DNA of 64,000 nt from an uncultured Eubacterium sp. (GTDB taxonomy: Bacteria > Bacillota > Clostridia > Lachnospirales > Lachnospiraceae), in the NCBI GenBank assembly GCA_947642745.1, contig CANRTU010000011.1, forward strand, positions 1-64,000, written 5' to 3'. The translations under genes and the position numbers were made by a program. Under the pieces are notes generated by a model that saw only the letters and a list, made by a program, of their open reading frames with translations, ran no database searches and was not told where the DNA came from. This document shows positions 22,765 through 31,659 of the stretch, piece after piece; the first letter of the stretch is position 1, and each line of letters starts with the position of its first letter.

Positions 22765-22925
22765 TTTTTATCTTATTGGAAAGAGCGACCTGTAAGATAA
22801 AAACCCTCCTGGAGGATCGCAGGGCCTGCCCGGGCGAAGCGGGGGCACTGCGCCGGAGAGGAAGATGCTGCCAGAGCCATCCCGCCGCAGGCGGCGTATC
22901 CGGCTGTGCCGGATACTTTTTTACT
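22765..22925 (+). ncRNA. tandem unit 2: candidate small RNA ending in a terminator
   Basis: Second unit with a period of 154 (GGAAAGAGC at 22624 and 22778). The stretch from CTGCCCGGGCGAAGCGGGGG to the final hairpin is identical to unit 1. Differences cluster in the first third (CCCTTCTGGCAGGATCACAG against CCCTCCTGGAGGATCGCAGG), and the copy 2 version makes a better CCTCC/GGAGG pair. Ends GTATCCGGCTGTGCCGGATAC and T6. Confidence 0.4.
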
Positions 22926-23113
22926 TTAACAGGAAACGTCTGTAGTTTTTATAAAACCATAAAAACCGGTTGCTTTTTTTTCTATATAAGATATAATATA
23001 ACCGGACCCGGACGCCGCATGGATAAACGGGTGCCGGAAACCAGCTGTAACAGTTTTATGCAGAGAAAACGGGGAGTGTGGACGCACACTCCTCTTTAAA
23101 TGGAGTACATGTG

Positions 23114-23569
23114 ATGAGAAAAAAAATATGTCTGATACTGGCCATCTGCTGGATGGTGATCATATTCAGCTTTTCAGCCAGGGAAGCGAAGCTGTCCGCC
23201 CGGGACAGCGCATCTGTAGGTACACTGATCGGAAGAATCCTGATTCCCGGTTTTAATGACTGGGACAAAGAGAAACAGGAAGCGTTTGCGGATAAAGTGG
23301 ACCATCCGGTGAGAAAGACCGCCCATGCCACGGAATATGCGGTGCTGGGATTTCTGATTGCCGGAAGCTTTAGCGACGGGACGAAAAGGCGGCGGGTGTC
23401 TGTCGGGATTCCCTGGCTGGCCGGTACGGTTTATGCCATATCCGATGAAATCCATCAGTTTTTTGTACCGGGCCGCAGCTGTCAGGTTTCTGACATGGCG
23501 CTGGACAGCGCCGGAGTAATGATCGGGGTGCTGGTGGCGCAGCTGTTGTGGTACAGGCGGCGCCCATAA
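23114..23569 (+). CDS. VanZ-like membrane protein
   Basis: 151 residues with three to four membrane helices (CLILAICWMVIIFSFSAR, EYAVLGFLIAGSF, VGIPWLAGTVYAI, VMIGVLVAQLLW). The VanZ core is present: FSFSA near the start, VRKTAHATEYAVLGFLI, and AISDEIHQFFVPGRSCQVSD. VanZ proteins give low-level teicoplanin resistance in some hosts, but most, like this one, have no proven role. GGAG 8 nt before ATG 23114. It is flanked on both sides by the tandem repeat units. Confidence 0.9.
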   Translation: MRKKICLILAICWMVIIFSFSAREAKLSARDSASVGTLIGRILIPGFNDWDKEKQEAFADKVDHPVRKTAHATEYAVLGFLIAGSFSDGTKRRRVSVGIPWLAGTVYAISDEIHQFFVPGRSCQVSDMALDSAGVMIGVLVAQLLWYRRRP

Positions 23570-23577
23570 CCTGTTTT

Positions 23578-23715
23578 TGTACTGCGCCGGAGCAAAAAAG
23601 CTGCCGGAGCCGGATACAGTTTTGCTTTACTGGAAAGAGCGTCTGTAAAACAAAACCCTCCGGGAGGACCGCCTGTGTCTGGAAAAGCTTCCAGAGCCGG
23701 CCCGCCGCATTTATA
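23578..23715 (+). repeat. third, rearranged copy of the 154-bp unit
   Basis: ACTGCGCCGGAGCAAAAAAG to GCCGGATACAGTTTTG (tail part of a unit) is followed by CTTTACTGGAAAGAGCGTCT, AAAACCCTCCGGGAGGACCG and CCAGAGCCGGCCCGCCGC (head part of a unit). More diverged than units 1 and 2, and with no terminator of its own. Confidence 0.55.
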
Positions 23716-23752
23716 AACTTATGACCTGATAATAGAAATGGAGATCAGCTGT

Positions 23753-24400
23753 ATGGCAAAGAAGAAAGTATACGCAGTGAGAAAAGGAAACCAGACCGGT
23801 TTGTTTGATACCTGGGACGCATGTAAAAAGGCAGTGGCCGGCTGTTCCGGCGCAGTTTATAAAAGTTTTGCCACCAGGGAGGAAGCGCAGGCTTACTTAA
23901 ACCAGGACGAAACGGAACGGACGGCGCAGGCGGCAGCGGTGGCGGCGATTCCTGCTTCCCGCCGGCTGACGGCCTATGTGGACGGCAGCTTTGACAAAAA
24001 AATTGGCCGTTATTCCTTTGGCTGTATCCTGCTGACGCCGCAGGGAAAAACGGTCCGGGAATCCGGATGTGGAAGCAGGCCGGATGCGCTGGCGCTGCGC
24101 AATGTCATGGGTGAGATGATGGGTGCGGTATGTGCGGTGACAAAGGCGCTGGAACTGGGATATGAAGCGGTTAATATCTGCTACGATTACGCCGGAATCG
24201 AGCAGTGGGCCACCCATGGCTGGCAGGCGGGAAACGAAATGACAAAAAAATACACTGCGTTTATGGACCAGAGCCGCCGGCAGATTCTGATTACTTTTAC
24301 GAAAATAGCGGCCCATACCGGCGACCGGTACAATGAAGAAGCAGACCAGCTGGCGAAGCAGGCGTTAAGAAACGGGATGGAAACAGCCAGCATCTTTTAA
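23753..24400 (+). CDS. rnhA: ribonuclease HI with N-terminal viroplasmin domain
   Basis: 215 residues. N-terminal 45 residues (KKVYAVRKGNQTGLFDTWDA, VYKSFATREEAQAYL) form the caulimovirus-type domain that binds RNA-DNA hybrids. The catalytic part begins TAYVDGSFDKKIGRYSFGCI (first Asp), with the Glu in NVMGEMMGAVCAV, the third Asp in ICYDYAGIEQW and the last in DRYNEEADQLAKQAL. It cuts RNA in RNA-DNA hybrids during replication and R-loop removal. Start 23753 (GGAGAT 8 nt upstream) preferred to ATG 23738. Confidence 0.93.
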   Translation: MAKKKVYAVRKGNQTGLFDTWDACKKAVAGCSGAVYKSFATREEAQAYLNQDETERTAQAAAVAAIPASRRLTAYVDGSFDKKIGRYSFGCILLTPQGKTVRESGCGSRPDALALRNVMGEMMGAVCAVTKALELGYEAVNICYDYAGIEQWATHGWQAGNEMTKKYTAFMDQSRRQILITFTKIAAHTGDRYNEEADQLAKQALRNGMETASIF

Positions 24401-24753
24401 AACTTATGTTCAGACAACCTGTGGGACTACGGCGGACAATACCCGGTAATATATGGTTCATCTGTTATTCTTACATAATTAATGACAGGAAAATAACCGC
24501 ATATTCCGGACGCCTTTCCCCGGATGTTTCCTGCAGTATCCGTTTATCTTTCCTGTCTTTCCCGTACCTGTTCTGGCAGACAGAAGAACCGTGTGTGGGA
24601 GAGTATCCGGGGGGATTTCCGGATACTCATATGATATTGCTTTTCGGAACCAGAATGCCGTCAAAAACAGGCTGCTTTTCCAGGATATCCCGGAAATATA
24701 CACTCATCTGTCAGCTGATCCGGTGTCTGGATAGAAGTTCACAGAAAGATTTT
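24401..24753. other. gap between convergent genes
   Basis: No gene supported on either strand. It carries a repeat end at 24748-24765 that enters the aminotransferase gene. Short open frames here lack ribosome sites. Confidence 0.5.
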
Positions 24754-24765
24754 TCAGACACGCTC
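24748..24765 (-). repeat. dispersed repeat end forming the aminotransferase stop
   Basis: GATTTTTCAGACACGCTC; read on the minus strand GAGCGTGTCTGA gives E-R-V-stop, the last codons of the gene at 24754-25848. Confidence 0.75.
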
Positions 24766-25848
24766 CAGAATACAGTCTGCCAGCGCATCGTTCTGTTCCG
24801 GGTTCATAAAGCAGAACCGGATATATTGATCATCCAGAAACGGAAAGGTGGAACAGTTGCGGATCATCATTCCTTTGCGGATGGTCCGCTCAAACAGCTG
24901 CTGCGCATCCAGTCCTTTTCGCAGAATCCGCACAAGCATAAAATTGCCGGCGGGTGGATACACTTTAAAATCCTCTCTGGCGGCAAACCGCTCATACATA
25001 CGTGTCCGTTCAGCGGCAATCAGCGCCCTGGTTTTGCGGATATATTCCTCATCCTGAAACATAATTTCACCGGCAATGGCTGCCAGGGAATTGATGGTCC
25101 AGGGATTTTTTCTTGCGTTAATCGTGCGCACCAGATCCTGGCTGCCGGTAATGGCGTAACCGAGCCGCAGGCCGGGAGCCGCAAAAAATTTGGACGTGCC
25201 CCGCAGAATGACCAGGTTGTTGTAATCGTTTGTCAGTGGGATGGAAGTAATCTGTTCCATCTGGTCCGCAAATTCCACATAGGTTTCATCTACCATAACA
25301 TAAATGCCATGCTGTTTGCAGGCATCCAGAATCCGCCGCATATGCCTGTCGGGGATGCAGGTGGAAGTAGGATTGTTGGGATTGCACAATACCAGCAGGT
25401 CTATGTCGTCTTTCAGTCTGGAGATAAACGCCGTGGTATCCAGCACAAAGCCGTCTTCTTCCCGCAGGGGATAGTACAGGGTGGTGCCGCCCCCCAGCGC
25501 AATTTCCCGTTCATATTCCGAATAAGTAGGGCCGATGACAATGGCCTTCTCTGGCTGTCTGACCTGGATAAACAGGGATATCAGCTCAGTGGTGCCGCCG
25601 CCTACAATGATGTTTTCCGGATCGGTGTGGACATAATCCGCAATGCTATGGCGCAGCGATACATATTCCCGGTCCGGATAGGATGTGATGGCGTCGATTT
25701 TTTCTGTCAGTGTCCGGCGCAGCGCCGGGGAAATGCCCAGCGGATTCACATTTGCCGAAAAGCTGGTGATCGTTTCTTTTCTGATTCCATAGGCCTGCTC
25801 AATTTTTTCCAGGTCACTTCCATGAAAATGATCTTTGTGCTGTAACAT
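24754..25848 (-). CDS. pyridoxal-phosphate aminotransferase, CobD/HisC-like
   Basis: 364 residues. Fold-type I features: SFSANVNPLG, DLLVLCNPNNPTSTC, VMVDETYVEF, and the PLP lysine in LRGTSKFFAAPGLRLGYAI; the C-terminal Arg region is FCFMNPEQ. The opening HGSDLEKIEQAYGI is closer to threonine-phosphate decarboxylase CobD than to HisC, but there are no cobalamin or histidine genes around, so the substrate is open. GGAGG lies just upstream of ATG 25848. The last three codons come from a dispersed repeat end, so the natural C-terminus may have been a little longer. Confidence 0.85.
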   Translation of the reverse strand: MLQHKDHFHGSDLEKIEQAYGIRKETITSFSANVNPLGISPALRRTLTEKIDAITSYPDREYVSLRHSIADYVHTDPENIIVGGGTTELISLFIQVRQPEKAIVIGPTYSEYEREIALGGGTTLYYPLREEDGFVLDTTAFISRLKDDIDLLVLCNPNNPTSTCIPDRHMRRILDACKQHGIYVMVDETYVEFADQMEQITSIPLTNDYNNLVILRGTSKFFAAPGLRLGYAITGSQDLVRTINARKNPWTINSLAAIAGEIMFQDEEYIRKTRALIAAERTRMYERFAAREDFKVYPPAGNFMLVRILRKGLDAQQLFERTIRKGMMIRNCSTFPFLDDQYIRFCFMNPEQNDALADCILERV

Positions 25849-25965
25849 AAAACTTCCTCCTTCATGTTTGATGTTGCGTGACCAACCCAAATAGTTTATA
25901 ATTCATAAGACAGGTTATATTATAATCTTATATTCAAAAAAAGCAAGCGTAAAGCAGGTGACAAC

Positions 25966-28900
25966 GTGCGAAAGAGAATCGAAGAACTGGCTGAGGGAAA
26001 GATTCCCTATGAACAGCCTCAGGTCGTATTTTCCAAAGAAAAGCTGGAGATGGAAGTCATAGAAGGACAGACCGTAACAGACAGTTTTCGTATTAAAAGT
26101 AAAAATGGTATACTGATGCGGGGAATTGTCTATTCGATGCATGCACGGATGGAATGTTTAACGTGCCAGTTTGAAACGATGGACACAGTCATAGAAGTAC
26201 GTTTCCATGCGGACGGCATGACAGAAGGAGGGATTGCCACCGGAGATATATACATCGTCTGCAACGGCGGGGAATACCAGCTGACATATGCGGTGACCGT
26301 TACAAGACTTTATGCGGAAGCCTCCACCGGAAAAATAAAAAACCTGAAGGATTTTACACAGCTTGCGAAAAAGGAATGGAAAGAGGCGTATCACATCTTT
26401 CATTCTCCGGCGTTTAAAAACATACTCTCGCCCAAAGAATACCGGGTGGCTTTAATGTACGAAGGGTTTGCGAATCCGGCGGTGACAGAACAGGCCATGG
26501 AAGAGTTTCTGGTGGGCGCCGGTAAGAAAAAGCGGGTGCTTTTTTCACTGGAGAAGCACAGCGGGGAATATTTGGGGATTACAGAAACAATAAAAGAAAA
26601 AATCCGGCTGCACAGGGATGGATGGGGCTATCTGGAAATCCGGGTAAGCGCCAGCGCAGAGTTTCTCGTACCAGAAAAGCCTTTTCTGACCGGCGGGGAT
26701 TTTATGGGGGACGATCTGTCCTTTACATTTCATATAGATACAGAAAAAATGCACGGAGGCAATAATTTTGCCTGCCTCGTGTTCGAAAACGATATCCAGC
26801 GGGAGGAATTCCGGATCTGGGTGTCGCCGGACAGCCTGGAAGTGAAAAAAGAGCGGAAATATAAAAAGCTGCAGCAGGCGCAGACCACGCTGACGCAGCG
26901 CTACATGGACTTCAGGATGAAACGGCTTGTGACCGGGGAATGGGCGAAGCAGACTGTTTCCCTGCTTACAGTCATTGGGGAACTGAAACCAGAGGACACC
27001 TGGGCGCTGCTCTTTCGTGCCTATGCGCTTTTGCGTAACCGGCAGCGTCAGGACGCACAGTGGCTGATGAGCGAATTCCGGCAGAAATTCAAAGACAAAA
27101 ACAAACCGGAGTGGGCGTTTTATGATTACCTGCTGCTGCAGGGTGAAAAAGAGCAGGTGGTAATCGACCGGCTGCTGGCGGAGATGGAAGACATCGTAAA
27201 GCGTTATGGGGAACACCCGGTAATGTTTTTTCTCATGCTGCGGTTAAACGGCATTTTGCGGACCCAGCCCCAGATGAAGCTGCGGGCGTTAGAGGAGCGG
27301 GTGCAGGCGGGCGAATACATGCCGCTGTGGTATCTGGAAGGATTTCAGGTATACAAAGAACAGCCGTATCTTTTAACCAGACTGACGAAATACGAGATTC
27401 TGCTGATGAACTGGGCGTCCAGACAGGGGATTCTGACCAGGGATCTGGCGGACCAGGTAATGCGTCTGGCCAACAATATGCGTCAGTTTCACCCGATTGT
27501 CTGCCGGATACTGTTTCGTAGTTATGAAAGCTTTCCGGACGAGGATATGCTGGCCGGGGTATGCGCCTATCTGATCAAAGGGCACCGGTACCAGCCCGCC
27601 CATCACCACTGGTATGCGAAGGGCGTGGAAGAAAACCTGAAAATAACCGGATTATACGAGGCGTTTCTGCTGACCATGGATCTGCACGGCGCGGGACCGC
27701 TGCCAAAAGTCATCCAGATGTATTTCCAGTATAACAACCAGCTGGCCAGCCAGTACAAGGCGGCGCTGTATGTGAGTATTATCGGACATAAAGAAGAACA
27801 GCCGGTGATCTATGGAAAATACACCGAGACGATGAAACAGTTCGCCATTGACGAGATTTTAAAGGGACATATGGACGACAATCTGGCGGTGATCTACGAA
27901 GAAATGCTGGATAAAGGCATTCTGACCAGAGAGCTGGCGGCGCCGCTGGCGGAAATACTCTATACTCATAAATTTCACTGCACCAGCAGGGCGGCGGCTT
28001 TTGTGGTAGTAAGACAAAAGCATATGAAAAAAGAGCAGCGGGTTCCCATTCTCTCCCAGGCCGCCTATTTCCAGCTTTTTTCCAACGAATATTCCATACT
28101 GCTGGAAAATAACAGGGGACAGCGGTTCGTATCCCCGGAGGAGTGCCAGCTGGAAAAGCTGATGAAACCTTCCCATTACATTCGCAGATGTCTGAAATTC
28201 GCACCGGAAAAAATCCAGTATCTGATGCACCATATGGACGGCAGGACGGATCTGAAGCTGCCCAGACAGCAGGATGTGGAATACCTGCGGATTCTGATGG
28301 ATACACCCTGGATCAGTACAAAGTTTAAAAGCCAGATCGGACCGGGGCTTTTGCGCTACTGTATGATCAGCCGGGAAGAAGAACATCTGGAAAGCTATCT
28401 GTCCCAGATAGATTTTGCCGGGTTTGACAGGGAAAACCGCAATGAACTGATTGAGCTGATGGTGGACCATGGATGGAACGAGAAAGCTTATGAACTGGTA
28501 AGCATTTACGGCCATGAAGGGATTGCCAGGGACCGTCTGGCGCATCTGGCGTCCTATATGATCCAGACCAGGGATATCGGGGAAGAAGTATTTCTGCTGG
28601 AAGTATGTCTGGAAGTATTGCTGGAAGGAAAACAGAATACGGAAGTCACCGGCTATCTGGCAAAATATTACGAAGGCCCGTCGAAGCATATGATGCTCGT
28701 ATACAAAGCCGCCCGCTCCGGCGGGATTGAGGATCTGGCGGAGCTGGAAGAGCGGCTGCTGGTGCAGACGCTTTACAGTACAGAATATGTGGAAGGAATT
28801 TATGAAGTCTATCAGGGGTACCGCCAGCACAATGGCAGGGAATTTGTACTGCAGGCTTACCGCTGTTATTATATGCATGAATATGTGGTAAATGGAATGG

Positions 28901-29514
28901 TGCTGCCGGACGGCCTGTTTCTGGAAACCTGCCAGCTGCAGCAGGAAGGCAGGCTCTCAGAGATGGTCTGCCGGCTGGGACTTTTGAAATATTTTTCCGA
29001 ATGCGGCCAGCTGGATCACTACCAGATGAAAGAGGCGGATGAACTGCTGGGAGAATTTATGTCCAGAAACATGGTCTTTGCCTTTTATAAAAACCTGCCG
29101 GAAAGGCTGTGCGGCAGATACCAGCTCCACAACCGGGTGCTGGTGGAATACCATGCCAGACCCGACAGCCGGCTTAAGATCCACTACCGGATGTCCGGGG
29201 ATCAGGACGCATTTGAGACAGCGAACATGCCAAATATTTACGACGGAATATTTACGTTTGAATTTCTGCTGTTTATGGATGACGAGGTGGAGTATTATAT
29301 TACAAGGGAGCTGGAGAGCGGCGTCCACAGCCTGTGTGAAAGCAGATACGTCTGCGGCATAGAATACCGGGATGTGAACCATGGCGGGCGTTACGCTTAT
29401 ATCAACCATATGCTGTATCTGCGGGAACAGGGGAATTATAAAGAGCTGATGAATATGATGCAGGACTACCAGAAACTGGATCTGCTTACGGATAAGCTGT
29501 TTAAAATTATATAG
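25966..29514 (+). CDS. DUF5717-type giant protein, first gene of an Hsp70-like operon
   Basis: 1182 residues from a GTG start at 25966 with AGGTG 6 nt upstream. Residues 1-125 look like a beta-sandwich (VEVIEGQTVTDSFRIKS-type strands, GGEYQLTYAVTVTRL); a second beta region spans ~185-300. From ~310 to ~980 it is all helical with many TPR/solenoid-like pairs (WALLFRAYALLRNRQRQDAQ, WYLEGFQVYKEQPYLLTRLT). The C-terminal ~200 residues return to a beta domain (LVEYHARPDSRLKIHYRMSG) and a short helical end. No signal peptide or membrane helix. I recognise it as DUF5717, restricted in my knowledge to Lachnospiraceae; function unknown. It probably acts as a scaffold for the ATPase encoded next, 60 nt downstream. 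Confidence 0.85.
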   Translation: MRKRIEELAEGKIPYEQPQVVFSKEKLEMEVIEGQTVTDSFRIKSKNGILMRGIVYSMHARMECLTCQFETMDTVIEVRFHADGMTEGGIATGDIYIVCNGGEYQLTYAVTVTRLYAEASTGKIKNLKDFTQLAKKEWKEAYHIFHSPAFKNILSPKEYRVALMYEGFANPAVTEQAMEEFLVGAGKKKRVLFSLEKHSGEYLGITETIKEKIRLHRDGWGYLEIRVSASAEFLVPEKPFLTGGDFMGDDLSFTFHIDTEKMHGGNNFACLVFENDIQREEFRIWVSPDSLEVKKERKYKKLQQAQTTLTQRYMDFRMKRLVTGEWAKQTVSLLTVIGELKPEDTWALLFRAYALLRNRQRQDAQWLMSEFRQKFKDKNKPEWAFYDYLLLQGEKEQVVIDRLLAEMEDIVKRYGEHPVMFFLMLRLNGILRTQPQMKLRALEERVQAGEYMPLWYLEGFQVYKEQPYLLTRLTKYEILLMNWASRQGILTRDLADQVMRLANNMRQFHPIVCRILFRSYESFPDEDMLAGVCAYLIKGHRYQPAHHHWYAKGVEENLKITGLYEAFLLTMDLHGAGPLPKVIQMYFQYNNQLASQYKAALYVSIIGHKEEQPVIYGKYTETMKQFAIDEILKGHMDDNLAVIYEEMLDKGILTRELAAPLAEILYTHKFHCTSRAAAFVVVRQKHMKKEQRVPILSQAAYFQLFSNEYSILLENNRGQRFVSPEECQLEKLMKPSHYIRRCLKFAPEKIQYLMHHMDGRTDLKLPRQQDVEYLRILMDTPWISTKFKSQIGPGLLRYCMISREEEHLESYLSQIDFAGFDRENRNELIELMVDHGWNEKAYELVSIYGHEGIARDRLAHLASYMIQTRDIGEEVFLLEVCLEVLLEGKQNTEVTGYLAKYYEGPSKHMMLVYKAARSGGIEDLAELEERLLVQTLYSTEYVEGIYEVYQGYRQHNGREFVLQAYRCYYMHEYVVNGMVLPDGLFLETCQLQQEGRLSEMVCRLGLLKYFSECGQLDHYQMKEADELLGEFMSRNMVFAFYKNLPERLCGRYQLHNRVLVEYHARPDSRLKIHYRMSGDQDAFETANMPNIYDGIFTFEFLLFMDDEVEYYITRELESGVHSLCESRYVCGIEYRDVNHGGRYAYINHMLYLREQGNYKELMNMMQDYQKLDLLTDKLFKII

Positions 29515-29574
29515 GATCATCCCCCGGAAGATAACAGCCGCTTCTTCTGGTTCTGATGAGAAATGAGGAAACAC

Positions 29575-30813
29575 ATGGCGGATAATGAACAGAAAATATA
29601 TATCGGCATTGATTTAAATGACAGCTATGCCATGGTCAGTTTTGCCACAACTGCCCATCCGGAGCCGGAGACGGTAAGTTCTGTGGCAGGCAGCGAGATG
29701 TTTCAGATCCCGCTGGCAATCTGCATGGCGTCTGCGTCCGGCCAGTGGGTATACGGCGATGAAGCCATCCGTTTTGAGAAGGCGGATATGGGCAGATGCG
29801 AGCAGAACCTGCTGTCCAGAAGCCTGGAACGGGATTTTACGATTATCAGAAATGAAACTTATGAAGTACGCACGCTGCTGGCCATATTTTTAAAGAAAAT
29901 CCTGCAGCTGGCAGGAAAACTGGGGCCAAGAATTGAAATTGGCAAGGTGGTGTTTACCTTTTCCAGACTGAGTGAAAAGCTGATGGAACTGATGGAATAT
30001 ATTTTTACACAGCTGGGGGTGGAGCGCAAAAAGATTACGACCATAGATTACATGGAGAGCTTTTATTACTTCGCCCTGAACCAGAAACGGGAGCTGTCCA
30101 TGCATGATGTGGCGGTGTTCCAGTATTATGGCAAAAATATGGTCTGCTGGTATCTGACCAGGGGCAGACAGTCAAAGCCCCAGCTGGTGCAGATTCTGGA
30201 CATAGACTGCGGCTATCTTACCGAAAACAGGGATTATGATTTCTCGCAGGTCATTCCGAAAGTATTTCAGAAAAAGATTATTTCATCGGTGTATCTGGTG
30301 GGGGACGGTTTCGACGGCGACTGGATGAAACAGTCGCTGCGGCTGCTCTGTCAGGGCAGGCGGGCTTTCCTTGGGAAAAACCTCTTTACCAAGGGAGCCT
30401 GCTATGCGGCGGAAATTCTCGAAGGGCTGCTTCCATGGGATTATATCTATATCGGTGAAAATGAAATGAAATTTAACGTAAGCATAAAGGTGCGCAAAAA
30501 TAATGAAATGGCTTTCCATACGCTCATATCCGCCGGGGACAACTGGTATGAGGCGGAAAGTGTCTGTGAAACGATTCTGGACGGCCCCGGGGAAGTGGAT
30601 TTCTGGATGCAGATGCCCCGTAGCAGAGAGGCGAAAATTGAGACGCTGGAACTGACCAATCTGCCGTCCCGGCCAAAGAAAACCACCCGCCTGCGTATTC
30701 ATGCCAGGGCGGTATCAGACCGGGCGGTCCGTATCCGCATCAGGGATCTGGGGCTGGGGGAATTTTTTAAGGCCAGTGATATGGTCTGGGAACACATTAT
30801 GAAGATTAAATAG
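29575..30813 (+). CDS. DUF5716-type Hsp70/actin-fold protein
   Basis: 412 residues from ATG 29575 (GAGG 6 nt upstream). The start IYIGIDLNDSYAMVSFA mirrors the DnaK phosphate-1 loop; IPLAICMASASGQWVYGDEA mirrors DnaK's P-x-x-V...VGdeA; VYLVGDGFDGDWMKQSLRLL then FLGKNLFTKGACYAA matches the adenosine loop and the conserved GAA. The phosphate-2 loop is poorly kept, so ATP may be bound without fast hydrolysis. The final ~110 residues (FNVSIKVRKNNEMAFHTLIS, TTRLRIHARAVSDRAVRIRI) resemble the Hsp70 substrate-binding beta domain. Known to me only as DUF5716. Middle gene of a tight operon. Confidence 0.8.
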   Translation: MADNEQKIYIGIDLNDSYAMVSFATTAHPEPETVSSVAGSEMFQIPLAICMASASGQWVYGDEAIRFEKADMGRCEQNLLSRSLERDFTIIRNETYEVRTLLAIFLKKILQLAGKLGPRIEIGKVVFTFSRLSEKLMELMEYIFTQLGVERKKITTIDYMESFYYFALNQKRELSMHDVAVFQYYGKNMVCWYLTRGRQSKPQLVQILDIDCGYLTENRDYDFSQVIPKVFQKKIISSVYLVGDGFDGDWMKQSLRLLCQGRRAFLGKNLFTKGACYAAEILEGLLPWDYIYIGENEMKFNVSIKVRKNNEMAFHTLISAGDNWYEAESVCETILDGPGEVDFWMQMPRSREAKIETLELTNLPSRPKKTTRLRIHARAVSDRAVRIRIRDLGLGEFFKASDMVWEHIMKIK

Positions 30814-30821
30814 GAGGGAAG

Positions 30822-31655
30822 ATGAGCGAACTGATTTTTTGCAGTTTTCCATGTGCGGCAAAGCCCTACTATCTGGAAAGCGCAAAACAGAATATCTATT
30901 CGATTGAGGAGCTCTGCTATTTTTTACAGGATAATATATATCTGCTGGACGAAAACATAATGACCGGAGAGTTCTGCGACTGGCTGGAAACCCAGCTGCA
31001 GGCAAAAGAGCTGGCGGAAAAACTGCGGGCGCTGATCAAAACCCGTAAAGGGTTTTATGCGTTCTGTATGCAGATTATTATGGATTCCGGATATTTTTCC
31101 AGAAATGAAATGCAGTTTCTGGGCATGAAACTGCAGAAAATGGACCACCAGAGTAATTACGAAAACCGCAAGTACAAGGCGGACCAGTATATGGAGCGGC
31201 ATCTGTATCTTCTGGCCATCTCGGAATACCGCAATCTGCTGCTGGCGTCCACGGACAGTCCGTCGGATATCCGGGTCAGCGGCGATATCTGGCACAATAT
31301 GGGCACAGCCTATGCCAGAATGCTATGTTTTGAGCGGGCGGTGAGCTGCTATGAGAAAGCGTATGAATTAAGCCACCGGGTGGATTCGCTCAAAGCGGCG
31401 TCCCGTGCAGCCTGTTTTCTGGAGGATGGCGAAAGGCTCCAGTGGTTTTTGCAGCGCAATCATATACGGCCCGAGCAGTTTGCGCTGATGAAAAAAAATC
31501 TGAAGGAAGTGATGCAGATTACGGAAGCTTCCGTGGAACTGTCTGATATTTCCAAAATGATGCGTATGGACCGGGTATCCAGACTGCAGGCCAGGGGCAG
31601 CGCCGACCGTATGGTAGACCGGTGGAAAGACGAATATATAGGTTATAAGGGGTGA
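30822..31655 (+). CDS. TPR-containing protein of the Hsp70-like operon
   Basis: 277 residues, 8 nt after the previous stop, with TAGGAGG as ribosome site. N-terminal ~110 residues are helical with a conserved-looking start (FCSFPCAAKPYYLESAKQNI) and an IMTGEFCDWLETQL stretch. Residues ~125-210 form two or more TPR-like pairs (YLLAISEYRNLLLASTD, IWHNMGTAYARMLCFERAVS, CYEKAYELSHRVDSLKAASR). TPR proteins commonly serve as Hsp70 co-chaperones, which suits the operon. No known family; function inferred from context only. Confidence 0.75.
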   Translation: MSELIFCSFPCAAKPYYLESAKQNIYSIEELCYFLQDNIYLLDENIMTGEFCDWLETQLQAKELAEKLRALIKTRKGFYAFCMQIIMDSGYFSRNEMQFLGMKLQKMDHQSNYENRKYKADQYMERHLYLLAISEYRNLLLASTDSPSDIRVSGDIWHNMGTAYARMLCFERAVSCYEKAYELSHRVDSLKAASRAACFLEDGERLQWFLQRNHIRPEQFALMKKNLKEVMQITEASVELSDISKMMRMDRVSRLQARGSADRMVDRWKDEYIGYKG

Positions 31656-31659
31656 TTGT

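Noticed and set aside
22611-22925. Possible CRISPR array
   Set aside because: Only two units, 154 bp long, without short repeats and unique spacers; no cas genes nearby.
24406-25845. 479-codon open frame on the plus strand
   Set aside because: It is antisense to the well-supported CobD-like aminotransferase (24754-25848, minus) with clear PLP motifs and a ribosome site; the plus frame has no family signature.
27859-28878. 339-codon minus-strand frame
   Set aside because: Antisense shadow of the 1182-residue DUF5717-type gene.
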